From the NCBI RefSeq assembly GCF_025152745.1, contig NZ_CP104040.1, forward strand, positions 868,001 to 932,000: 64,000 bases of DNA. Direction: 5' to 3'. The notes below the pieces were generated by a model. That model was not told the DNA's origin. It ran no database searches and was given only the letters and a program-made list of their open reading frames with translations. This stretch comes from Rhizobium sp. WSM4643 (GTDB taxonomy: Bacteria; Pseudomonadota; Alphaproteobacteria; Rhizobiales; Rhizobiaceae). Below are positions 44,831 through 52,326 of the stretch, one piece after another. Within the stretch, counting starts at the first letter, position 1; every line of letters starts with the position of its first letter. Position numbers and translations under genes: made by a program.

Positions 44831-45144
44831 TGGGCTTCCTCTTCGGCGGCGATACCGGCAAGACGCAGGGCGACCTGAGCGACCAGCGCAAGCGGCTGGC
44901 TTACGCCATGCTGCAGCAGGGCGCTGATACGAGCCCGATCCAGTCTCCGTGGGAAGGGGTCGCGCGGCTTGCCGATGGCGGGCTCGGCGGTTTGGCGATC
45001 CGCCAGCAGCGGCAGGAGCAGCAGGCGGGGGGCGACCCAGGGACCGCCGCGCCGGCGGCTGCGCTTTCGACCCCCGCGGCGACCTCTCCCGGCTTCCTGT
45101 CGTTGCTCTTCGGCAGCGGACCAGTGCGCCGGACCGGCAGCTGA
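44830..45144 (+). CDS. Short phage protein, truncated partner of the lysozyme-type protein
   Basis: A 104-residue protein starting in TGATG. MGFLFGGDTGKTQGDLSDQRKRLAYAMLQQG matches the start of the 655-residue protein at 45319 almost residue for residue. After about 65 residues it turns into a short Ala/Pro-rich tail and stops. It is either a partial duplicate or an independent small internal protein. Confidence 0.6.
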   Translation: MGFLFGGDTGKTQGDLSDQRKRLAYAMLQQGADTSPIQSPWEGVARLADGGLGGLAIRQQRQEQQAGGDPGTAAPAAALSTPAATSPGFLSLLFGSGPVRRTGS

Positions 45145-45152
45145 AGCAATAG

Positions 45153-45330
45153 GCGCGTTGGCACGCTGGATAACGGCCTGCCAGTCTATCCTTCCGATAC
45201 AAGGACGGCGGCCCGACGAATATCGGCCTGATGTCCGACGATATGCGCAAGATTCATCCGAACGCGGTGTTCGAACAGACGGTTTCGACCGCGTCGATTA
45301 CGAAAGGGCAGTGGGCTCATGTCATTAAAG
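45153..45330 (+). pseudogene. Decayed duplicate of the S74 domain
   Basis: The DNA from GTTGGCACGCTGGATAACGG onward parallels 44663-44830 (RVGTLDNGLPVYSFRY...). One base is missing after GTCTA, and other changes break the frame. It shows that a segment of about 370 bp (S74 end plus the following gene start) was duplicated in tandem, period about 490 bp. Confidence 0.75.
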
Positions 45331-47286
45331 TCATTCATATCCGGCGGCGATACCGGCCAGACGCAGGGCGACATCAGCGACCGGCGCAAGCAGCTGGCCT
45401 ACGCCATGCTGCAGCAGGGCATGGAGTCGGATCCCGTACAATCCCCCTGGCAAGGGGCTGCGCGTCTTGTCCAGGCACTCATGGGCGGACTGGCGATCCG
45501 CCGGCAGGAGCAGCAGGCAAGCGGCGACGGTAGCGCGGCGCCGGCTGGCGATCCAGGTTATTATCCCTTCGCGCCGCTGCCCGACAACGGGCCTGTTCCG
45601 ACACAAAGACCCTATCTCGATCCGTTGGCAGCGGCAGACGATCGCCGCGGACAGCCGATGGCGCCAGCCGCTCAGCCTGGCGACGATGTCTTCGGTCCGC
45701 TGCCTGACAACGTGCCCATCCCGACGCAGAAACCCTATCGTGACCCGATGATCACGACCGATGATCGCGCTGAACAGCCGATGGCACCGGCCGCTCAGCC
45801 TGGTGACAATCCGTTCGCTCCGCTGCCTGATAACGGGCCCGCTCCGACGCCGAGACCGGCGTACCGCGCCCCCGCGGCATCGGCCCCCCAACCCGTCGAC
45901 GGCAATGTCTATGACGGCTTCATGCGCACGGTGAAGACCAAGGTCTCGAACCCCTATGCCCTGGCCGCTATCGCCTCGACCGGCCAGTCCGAAAGCAGCT
46001 TCTCGGCCAAGAGAGCCAACAGCTCCTGGTCCGACCCGAGTGAGAGCGGGAAGCAAGGCACCTCCGGCGGCATCATGTCGTGGCGCGATACCCGCCTGCA
46101 AAAGCTCTACAACTTTGCTGCCACCAAAGGCGAAAAGCCAGGAGCAATCAGCCCGCAGACGCAGGCCGAGTTCTTCCTGCAGGAGGACCCTCGGCTGATC
46201 ACCAGGCTGAACAGCGCAAGATCGGTCGAGGAGGCGCAGAGCCTGATGAACAGAGCCTGGCAATTTAAAGGCTACGATCAGCCGGGGGGCGAGGCTGCCA
46301 AGCGGCGCGCGCGAGCAGAGGCCTTTCTGCCGCAGTTCATGACCGCAGGCGCCGATCCGTCGTTCATCGCCACGCCTGACGCCGATCCTTTCGCTCCGCC
46401 GGCCAACATACCCGTTCCGACGCCCAGACCCTATCGCGACCCGATGGTGACGACGGATTATCGTCAAGACCAGCCAATGGCGCCCGAACAGCCTGGTGGC
46501 GATACGTTCGCTCCGCTGCCTGATAACGGTCCCATTCCGACACTGAGACCGGGATATCGCGATCCACAGGTGACGACGGAAGATCGTCGGGGGCAGCCCG
46601 CTGCGCCGGTCGCCGGTGGTGGTGCTGCCGTGTCCGCAAATGATGGGGCAGAGCTTAAGACCATTCTGGCCGATCCCCCTCGTCGCGCCGAGTTGCCGGC
46701 AGGCATGCGCAACAACAATCCCACCAATCTCAAATACGCCGGCCAGCATAGACCAGGGATCATCGGCCCTTCCGAGAACACCGACCAGGGCGATCGACAA
46801 GTCGTCTATGCCACGCCGGAAGCTGGCATGGAGCACAATTTCTGGCAGGTCATGAGGAAGTATCGAAAAGGCATGCTGACGCCGAATCAGATCATCGCTG
46901 GAGACGGCGGCTGGACACCCGGCGCTTTCGAAGCGGCCGCTAACATCGCGCGATCGATGGGCATCGACCCTGACGACGATCTTCGCTTGACTGACCCGGT
47001 CATGGCAAAGAAGTTTCTTCGCGCCCTCATCACTCAAGAGCAGGGAACATCGGGCGATCTTTATCCGGATAGCATGATTGAAGCGGCGATCGCGGCACAG
47101 CCCAAAGCGACCGCGCATGCCGTCCCTTCGCCGCCGGCCATGCCCATTCCCACGCCGAGGCCGGACCTTGACCCGCGGGGCGCGAAGGACGATCGCCGCG
47201 GACAGAACGGGCCGCCGGCCGACTTTGGCAAATCGGCCGCGCTCGTACGCGCGCTACTTGCTCGGCAGCAAAGTGGCCTCTGGTAG
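45319..47286 (+). CDS. Tail lysozyme-type protein with proline-rich repeats
   Basis: A 655-residue protein. The start (FISGGDTGQTQGDISDRRKQLAYAML) is shared with the gene before. Six repeats of the type PFAPLPDNGPxPTxRPYRDP...DDRRxQPMAP occur at about residues 82-185, 356-428 and near the end. Between them lie two enzyme-like domains: VYDGFMRTVKTKVSNPYALAAI...SGGIMSWRDTRL (phage tail lysozyme, PF18013 type, about 195-335) and MRNNNPTNLKYAG...YATPEAGMEHNF (peptidoglycan hydrolase-like, about 460-590). It probably opens the cell wall during DNA entry. Confidence 0.75.
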   Translation: MSLKSFISGGDTGQTQGDISDRRKQLAYAMLQQGMESDPVQSPWQGAARLVQALMGGLAIRRQEQQASGDGSAAPAGDPGYYPFAPLPDNGPVPTQRPYLDPLAAADDRRGQPMAPAAQPGDDVFGPLPDNVPIPTQKPYRDPMITTDDRAEQPMAPAAQPGDNPFAPLPDNGPAPTPRPAYRAPAASAPQPVDGNVYDGFMRTVKTKVSNPYALAAIASTGQSESSFSAKRANSSWSDPSESGKQGTSGGIMSWRDTRLQKLYNFAATKGEKPGAISPQTQAEFFLQEDPRLITRLNSARSVEEAQSLMNRAWQFKGYDQPGGEAAKRRARAEAFLPQFMTAGADPSFIATPDADPFAPPANIPVPTPRPYRDPMVTTDYRQDQPMAPEQPGGDTFAPLPDNGPIPTLRPGYRDPQVTTEDRRGQPAAPVAGGGAAVSANDGAELKTILADPPRRAELPAGMRNNNPTNLKYAGQHRPGIIGPSENTDQGDRQVVYATPEAGMEHNFWQVMRKYRKGMLTPNQIIAGDGGWTPGAFEAAANIARSMGIDPDDDLRLTDPVMAKKFLRALITQEQGTSGDLYPDSMIEAAIAAQPKATAHAVPSPPAMPIPTPRPDLDPRGAKDDRRGQNGPPADFGKSAALVRALLARQQSGLW

Positions 47287-47329
47287 GAACGCATCTAAAC
47301 AATCCTAAGATTTTGCAGCACACATCAAT

Positions 47330-47356
47330 GGCCTCGCGATGCGCGGGGGCTTTTCT
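47330..47356 (+). terminator. Terminator-like hairpin before fibre leader 1
   Basis: GGCCTCGCG-AT-GCGCGGGGGC followed by TTTTC, ending 14 bases before the leader-1 ATG at 47370. Two more copies stand before leaders 2 and 3. Confidence 0.7.
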
Positions 47357-47369
47357 TCGGAGACGATGA

Positions 47370-47624
47370 ATGCCGAGAAACCCATCCACCGGCGTCTATT
47401 CCAAACCCGCCGGAACGACACCCTCTGTCGCCCAGGTCACGAGGCCGGGATTTTCGAGACCCGCGGGGGACGATGAACCATCTCCGCGAACAGCTTGCGG
47501 TACCGGCCGCCGAGAAAGCGGCTGCACTCGTACGCGCGCTGTTGCTTGCTCGGCAGCAGCAAAAATAGCGGTGGTGGCTGGTGAGCTATCCCCGCAGATC
47601 TTCCCACAAAATGGCAACCCCTAG
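47370..47624 (+). pseudogene. Fibre leader copy 1, broken
   Basis: Starts MPRNPSTGVYSKPAGTTPSV like the intact fibre at 48214, then departs into a sequence without fold. On another frame the DNA at about 47470-47565 reads AALVRALLLARQQQK with a stop, a copy of the C-terminus of the 655-residue protein (SAALVRALLARQQSGLW). So a fibre start was joined to a fragment of the upstream gene. Confidence 0.65.
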
Positions 47625-47759
47625 TGCCATCACGCTTATCGGTATGGCCCAGATGATCAATTTGACGGGTTGGCCGGCATACAGGAACATGTAACCGGCC
47701 GCTGATGCTCCGCCAATGGCCATCATCGCCCCCAGTGTCATGGATATGAATTTCCTCAT
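47586..47759 (-). CDS. Small membrane protein (57 aa)
   Basis: From ATG 47759 with AGGAAGG upstream. The 57 residues give two hydrophobic helices (MTLGAMMAIGGASAAGYMFL and LIIWAIPISVMALGVAIL) and the end WEDLRG. It lies on the strand opposite to the phage late genes, which suggests a separately expressed cargo gene. Confidence 0.6.
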   Translation of the reverse strand: MRKFISMTLGAMMAIGGASAAGYMFLYAGQPVKLIIWAIPISVMALGVAILWEDLRG

Positions 47760-47804
47760 TAAAAATCCTTCCTGGAAGCTTGCGGGCCTGAGGGGTACAT
47801 GATG

Positions 47805-48146
47805 TCAGCGGTTATCAAGGACGATCTGGATCCGGATGGCGACCAGCAGCAATGTTGCCAGCGTGATCATCAGGCCGAGGGTGGCGCCGGGCAGGCAGGT
47901 GGTGCCGTTGAAATAAAGTCCCCCGCAATTAGCCCGCGCCTGCTTCCATATAAAAAAACAGGCCGGCCCTGCCGACAAAGCGCCGGCGAGAAACATGGTC
48001 AACTCGATCGGCAACTGATCAACCACCCACCTGGCGGGGCCTGTCCTGAGCGGGGACCATGAGGCAAACGTCACGACGGCGATGAGCATCGCGACGATCT
48101 TGATCGCTCTGTGTGACGGTTGGTTCGGCTTGTGATCACTCTGCAT
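47805..48146 (-). CDS. Small membrane protein (113 aa)
   Basis: The start at 48146 (MQSDHKPNQPSHRAIKIV) is tentative. Three hydrophobic segments are present (IVAMLIAVVTFASW, LTMFLAGALSAGPACFFIW, LGLMITLATLLLVAIRI), with two Cys in the loop between the last two. It is adjacent to the 57-residue membrane protein on the same strand and both lie inside the tail region; function unknown. Confidence 0.5.
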   Translation of the reverse strand: MQSDHKPNQPSHRAIKIVAMLIAVVTFASWSPLRTGPARWVVDQLPIELTMFLAGALSAGPACFFIWKQARANCGGLYFNGTTCLPGATLGLMITLATLLLVAIRIQIVLDNR

Positions 48147-48172
48147 GCCGCAACCGATACTATACGATTCGA

Positions 48173-48199
48173 GGCCTCGCAATTCGCGGGGCCTTTTTC
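48173..48199 (+). terminator. Terminator-like hairpin before fibre leader 2
   Basis: GGCCTCGC-AATTC-GCGGGGCC then TTTTTCTTT, directly followed by the ribosome site GGAGAAGG and the fibre ATG at 48214. Confidence 0.75.
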
Positions 48200-48213
48200 T
48201 TTGGAGAAGGTCA

Positions 48214-49545
48214 ATGCCCAGAAACCCCTCAACCGGCGTCTATTCCAAGCCCGCCGGAACGACACCTTCCGTCGGCCAGGTCATCGACCCCGTGCCGTGG
48301 AACGCACTGACCACCGACCTCGGCAACGAAATCACCAACTCGCTGCCGCGCGACGGCTCGGCGCCGATGGTCGCACCGCTCAAGGCCGCAGGCGGAACGG
48401 TTTCCGCCCCCGGCCTCGGCTTCTCGTCGACCCCGCAGACCGGCCTCTATCTGAAGGGCGGCGGCCTGCTCGGGTTCACGCAGAACGGCGTCGACGTCTC
48501 GTTCGATCAGGCTCTGGTCTATGCAGCCAAGTCGAGCGACTACACAGCGCTTGCATCCGACGGCAACGCGGTTCATCGCTTTACCGCGGCCGCGACGCTC
48601 ACCCTGACCGCAGCGGCAACGCTCGGCGCAAACTGGCACTATTGCGTCATCGCCGATGGCGGGGACGTGACGATTGATCCGAACGGGACAGAGACGATCG
48701 ACGGGGCGGCAACGCTTGTCGTTCCGAACGGGTATTCCACCTTCATCGTCTGCAGCGGGACAGCGTTCTTCACGGATAAGCTGATTGCCAAGATCCAGGC
48801 TAAATCGGAGATCAACAACGTCGTCGGGTGTGAGACCGTCTATGTATCCAGCACTTCTATTCAGATAAAAACCGGCGAGGTGTTCTTCAATTCCAAGAAC
48901 GTCGTCTATGCGTCCGCGATGACAAAATCCCTGTCCACCACCTTCACGGCCGGCAATAGCGGCGGGTTCCTTGACACTGGCGTCATGCAGGCGAGCAAAA
49001 CCTATTTTGTTCACTCTGTGCGCAACCTGACAACAGGCGTTGGCGATTGGGTTGCAAGTCTGCAATCTGTCCCGGCGCTCGTTTCAATAGTAAATCTTAC
49101 AGGTTGGGAAGTTGTTGGGCGCGTAAACGTGGTCTTGACCACATCTGGAAATGTAATTCGTCAGTATGTTCAGGATGGTAACGAATATCGAATTACTGCC
49201 GCCGTGCAAGAATACAACGGTTCCGGCATAGCTGTCAACGATATACAGCCAGTTGGCACTCCCGCCGGGATTGCTACTGAAATTTATTGGATGCTTGCGG
49301 TTAATTCTGCGGCCAATTCATCCGGCGAGCTTGGCGCGGGGGCTGATGCTGTCACATCTCCTGTTGCAGTCTTCAATGTCAACGCGGGCAACACGGCACA
49401 AGCGGGCCGCGTATCTGCTCGCAGCCGATCGCGATCAACGGGGATTGTAACCTTTTACGCCATCACGACGGTCGGTAGCGTATCGTACACATTGCGATCA
49501 AACGGCTTTAACGACTATACCGTGCCGCGCCTGAATGGAGCTTGA
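48214..49545 (+). CDS. Tail fibre / receptor-binding protein (intact copy)
   Basis: A 443-residue protein. Residues 1-75 (MPRNPSTGVYSKPAGTTPSV...SLPRDGSAPMVAPLKAA) form the conserved leader that likely docks to the tail; GLGFSSTPQTGLYLKGGGLLGFTQNGVDV is a common fibre motif. The distal part from about 225 is beta-rich, lower in GC and unlike its neighbours, consistent with exchange of receptor-binding ends. The leader is repeated at 47370 and 50822. Confidence 0.75.
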   Translation: MPRNPSTGVYSKPAGTTPSVGQVIDPVPWNALTTDLGNEITNSLPRDGSAPMVAPLKAAGGTVSAPGLGFSSTPQTGLYLKGGGLLGFTQNGVDVSFDQALVYAAKSSDYTALASDGNAVHRFTAAATLTLTAAATLGANWHYCVIADGGDVTIDPNGTETIDGAATLVVPNGYSTFIVCSGTAFFTDKLIAKIQAKSEINNVVGCETVYVSSTSIQIKTGEVFFNSKNVVYASAMTKSLSTTFTAGNSGGFLDTGVMQASKTYFVHSVRNLTTGVGDWVASLQSVPALVSIVNLTGWEVVGRVNVVLTTSGNVIRQYVQDGNEYRITAAVQEYNGSGIAVNDIQPVGTPAGIATEIYWMLAVNSAANSSGELGAGADAVTSPVAVFNVNAGNTAQAGRVSARSRSRSTGIVTFYAITTVGSVSYTLRSNGFNDYTVPRLNGA

Positions 49546-49547
49546 TC

Positions 49548-49907
49548 ATGACTTTGGTCTACGTGATGCGCGACGAAAATGGCGCAATCAAAGGCGTGTT
49601 CGCCGGCAGACAGGAAATCGCACAAGAGGCGATCGATGACCTGGCCGAAGAGGTCCAGGCATTCCTTCACCCGAAGGCTTCGGTCTCTTTTGTTTCCGCC
49701 CGACAGTTCAAGCTCCACCTCCTTGCGTCTGGGTTGATCGAGGCCGTTGACGTGTGGGTGGCTCAACAGCCCCGAGACGTTCAGATCGCGTATGAGTATT
49801 CCGTGATCTTCGTCAAGGACAGTCCGATGATGTTGGCCGGGTTCGCTGCCATGGGATTTTCCAGTTCGCAGATCGATGCGTTCTTCGAGGCAGCGTCGAA
49901 AATATGA
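49548..49907 (+). CDS. Small protein after the fibre gene, possible fibre assembly factor
   Basis: A 119-residue protein from ATG 49548, right after the fibre stop. FVSARQFKLHLLASGLIEAVDVWV and the C-terminal AAMGFSSSQIDAFFEAASKI are helical. The position is that of a tail-fibre chaperone, but no known family is recognised. Confidence 0.55.
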   Translation: MTLVYVMRDENGAIKGVFAGRQEIAQEAIDDLAEEVQAFLHPKASVSFVSARQFKLHLLASGLIEAVDVWVAQQPRDVQIAYEYSVIFVKDSPMMLAGFAAMGFSSSQIDAFFEAASKI

Positions 49908-49985
49908 CGGCGGGGCAGCTAAAACATATTGGCAACCAACACCCATTCTATCTAAAGATGCGTCATCATTAAGAGGGCTCGAACC

Positions 49986-50744
49986 TTGAGGCGCATACAT
50001 CCCCTGGTCATCATTCGAAATTTCATCCGAGATTTCCCTGAAAACAGAGCCATCAGAAAAAGATATAGGTCATGGCTTCGCGCATCTAAAGCAGCAAAAT
50101 CAGATTACCAAGCGGATGTTCTGACACGTTTTAGAGCCAAACGGTCCCAAGCCATAGCAGGGCATGAAGAAGATTATGTTCGGCCGGTGGCGGAGTTGAT
50201 CGAGATCATGTCGGATGGTTCCGGTGCGTTCGTTGATTTCGGTGGGTCTGCCGGCGAATCGTGCTCCGTTCTGCATCGGAAGTTCCCGGCAATGTCATTC
50301 GTCGTGATCGAAACGCCAGCAATGGTGAAGGCTGCGGCAAAGCTTCGGCCATTGATCGCATTCTCAAGCGAACTGCCGGATCGTATCGATATTTTCTACA
50401 GCAGCGGCACATTCCAATATCTGGAAGACCCGTATGCGCTTTGGAAGCGCGTTCTCTCCAAGACGACCGGTTATGCCTTCCTGGCGCGGAACACCTTTTC
50501 TGAGACGGACCAGTTCAGGGTTCAGCATTCGATGCTGTTCAACAACGGCGCCGGCCCGATCCCAGAAGGTTTCAACGATGTTGTCGTCCGATACCCGCAC
50601 AGGACCATTTCAGAGCGGCGTCTGATCGATATCGCATCGGGAGCAGGCTTCGAGCTGGTAAACCGCATTGCAGATAGAAATGGAGGCCTCATCCAAGGCG
50701 CCAAAGGCATGTACGGCGCTGATCTGCTGTTTAAGAGACGATAG
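49986..50744 (+). CDS. Methyltransferase, TIGR04325-like
   Basis: A 252-residue protein from TTG 49986 (AAGAGGG upstream; a weak start). Residues 75-90 hold the cofactor loop (AFVDFGGSAGESCSVLH), and FYSSGTFQYLEDPYALWKRVL matches the LIC12133/TIGR04325 methyltransferase type found in polysaccharide gene clusters. It is one of several sugar-modification-type genes in the fibre region. Confidence 0.7.
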   Translation: MRRIHPLVIIRNFIRDFPENRAIRKRYRSWLRASKAAKSDYQADVLTRFRAKRSQAIAGHEEDYVRPVAELIEIMSDGSGAFVDFGGSAGESCSVLHRKFPAMSFVVIETPAMVKAAAKLRPLIAFSSELPDRIDIFYSSGTFQYLEDPYALWKRVLSKTTGYAFLARNTFSETDQFRVQHSMLFNNGAGPIPEGFNDVVVRYPHRTISERRLIDIASGAGFELVNRIADRNGGLIQGAKGMYGADLLFKRR

Positions 50745-50781
50745 TTTGACGCAGCTCAGAAAAGCTTGATCAACCCGAATG

Positions 50782-50808
50782 GCCTCGCAATGCGCGGGGC
50801 CTTTTCCT
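50782..50808 (+). terminator. Terminator-like hairpin before fibre leader 3
   Basis: GGCCTCGC-AATGC-GCGGGGCC then TTTTCCTTT, followed by GGAGAAGG and the leader ATG at 50822. Near-identical to the hairpin at 48173. Confidence 0.75.
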
Positions 50809-50821
50809 TTGGAGAAGGTCA

Positions 50822-51000
50822 ATGCCCAGAAACCCATCCACCGGTGTCTATTCCAAGCCCGCCGGCACGACACCTCCGTCGGCCAGATTATCGACCCGGC
50901 GTTCGTCAGGTCCGGCATGTCGGCGGCGCTACGGATGGTTTCTACTTCCCGTACGGAAGGATCGCATACAGCATCATTCTCCTTGCAGTGGTTGGCATAT
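50822..51000 (+). pseudogene. Fibre leader copy 3, frameshifted
   Basis: Starts MPRNPSTGVYSKPAGTTP, then loses one base (ACACCTCCG for ACACCTTCCG of copy 2), which destroys the fibre frame. The shifted frame happens to stay open into the next gene, so a fused product is formally possible, but the joining segment is Arg/Ser-rich and not protein-like. Confidence 0.7.
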
Positions 51001-51043
51001 CGCAATAATTGTGGCGGCAACATCAAATCCACCGGGAGACGAA

Positions 51044-52051
51044 ATGGGATACTTTATAAAGCGCGGGAAACCGATCGATAGCAGCAGGCTGAAAAAGGAC
51101 CTGAATAAACAGGGCTCGATCGCTGCGGCTCGCGCTTTTTCCGAGCAGATCGAAAAGGGCGCGCTCCTTGAGAAGTGCCCGGCCTGCGGGAGCAGTGCCC
51201 ATCATAAGCTTCTGACGGTCTACGGCTTCGACTATAACGAATGCGAGGGCTGCGGTTCGGCCTTCGTCTGCAACCCGCCGGCTGACGAGGCGCTGTCAGC
51301 GGCCTACCGATCAGACTATTACACCGAGGCGCAGAAGGTTCTCTACGCCAACGACTCGATCATCGACTATCGCGTCGCTCAGGTTTTCACGCCGAAGGTC
51401 GAATTTGCAATTGAACATTCTCGGGCAACGAAAAAGACATGGCTCGATATCGGTTGCGGAGTGGGCGAGACATTGTCAGTAGCGAAAGGCCACGGATACA
51501 CTATTCTTGGGCTCGAGCCGAATGTGATGCAAGCTGAGTATGCCGCCAAGCGTTTCGGCGTCGAGGTCAGGCAGGATTACATCTCGAAGGATACGGTTTC
51601 GAAGTATCGCGGCCAATATGGCGTGATCTCAATGTTCAGCGTTTTGGAGCATGTGCCGGACCCGAACCAGATCCTGGCGGACGTTTCAGCGATCCAAGGT
51701 GAGGGGGATACGCTCGTTATCGAGGTTCCGCATTTTCCCTCGATCTCTACGATGAGCCAGATGACATTCCCGAACCACGTCAACCGCATGATGCACCCGC
51801 CGTTGCATCTATTCCTGTTCTCGCTCCGCGCACTTGAGGGAATGCTCAAACGCCACGGCTACAAGATCAATGCGGCGTGGCTGTTTGGTCAGGACTTCTA
51901 CGAGATGATCAGCACGCTGGGGCTCTTGGCGCCGGCGCTCAACCAATCGAAACTCCTTTCCGCGCTGTCGCCGATGATGAGTGACCTGCAGGCAGTTATC
52001 GATAATCACGATATGAGCGACGAAGTGCTCTTGGTCGCTGAGCGCGTTTGA
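51044..52051 (+). CDS. Class I SAM-dependent methyltransferase with zinc-ribbon start
   Basis: The 335-residue product starts at ATG 51044 (GGGAGACGAA upstream). A zinc ribbon lies at about 45-75 (CPACGSS...CEGCGSAFVC), then the Rossmann loop TWLDIGCGVGETLSVAKGHGY and MFSVLEHVPDPNQIL. This is the C-methyltransferase/Methyltransf_23 pattern found in sugar and O-antigen clusters. It is followed by a strong terminator. Confidence 0.85.
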   Translation: MGYFIKRGKPIDSSRLKKDLNKQGSIAAARAFSEQIEKGALLEKCPACGSSAHHKLLTVYGFDYNECEGCGSAFVCNPPADEALSAAYRSDYYTEAQKVLYANDSIIDYRVAQVFTPKVEFAIEHSRATKKTWLDIGCGVGETLSVAKGHGYTILGLEPNVMQAEYAAKRFGVEVRQDYISKDTVSKYRGQYGVISMFSVLEHVPDPNQILADVSAIQGEGDTLVIEVPHFPSISTMSQMTFPNHVNRMMHPPLHLFLFSLRALEGMLKRHGYKINAAWLFGQDFYEMISTLGLLAPALNQSKLLSALSPMMSDLQAVIDNHDMSDEVLLVAERV

Positions 52052-52083
52052 CCAACCACAACATACATTTTAATGATTGACTG

Positions 52084-52113
52084 AAGGCGGTTCTTTTCGA
52101 ACCGCCTTTTTCT
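52084..52113 (+). terminator. Intrinsic terminator after the methyltransferase
   Basis: Ten-base-pair stem AAGGCGGTTC/GAACCGCCTT with a TTTTC loop and a TTTTTCT tail, 32 bp after the stop codon. Confidence 0.88.
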
Positions 52114-52130
52114 ATACCTGTGAGGCAACC

Positions 52131-52271
52131 ATGACCGTATCGAGCGAAGTCAACACAGCCGGGACATAAAACGGCAACGGCTTGACGACTATGTTCCTGT
52201 GGGTTTTCTCCGACACATTCGACGCCGGCTCTGTCAACATCCTTCACGAATACCTTGAAGCCGTGCGTTGA
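52131..52271 (+). pseudogene. Tail-fibre remnant with premature stop
   Basis: ATG 52131 begins MTVSSEVNTAGT, then TAA interrupts; the same frame continues NGNGLTTMFLWVFSD... to TGA at 52269-52271. The series SSEVN-AG-Y-NGNG-TT-F is the opening of a tail-fibre type common in rhizobial phages (recalled from the family, not searched), with a stop in place of the Tyr codon. Only about 45 codons remain. Confidence 0.55.
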
Positions 52272-52326
52272 ACAACGACCGACCATCATATAGCGTGCCG
52301 GAAGGATTTTGCGGTGGTGGGAATTA

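Noticed and set aside
45331..47118. Open frame of 595 codons on the minus strand
   Set aside because: Antisense shadow of the lysozyme-type tail protein, with no start signal and no domain pattern.
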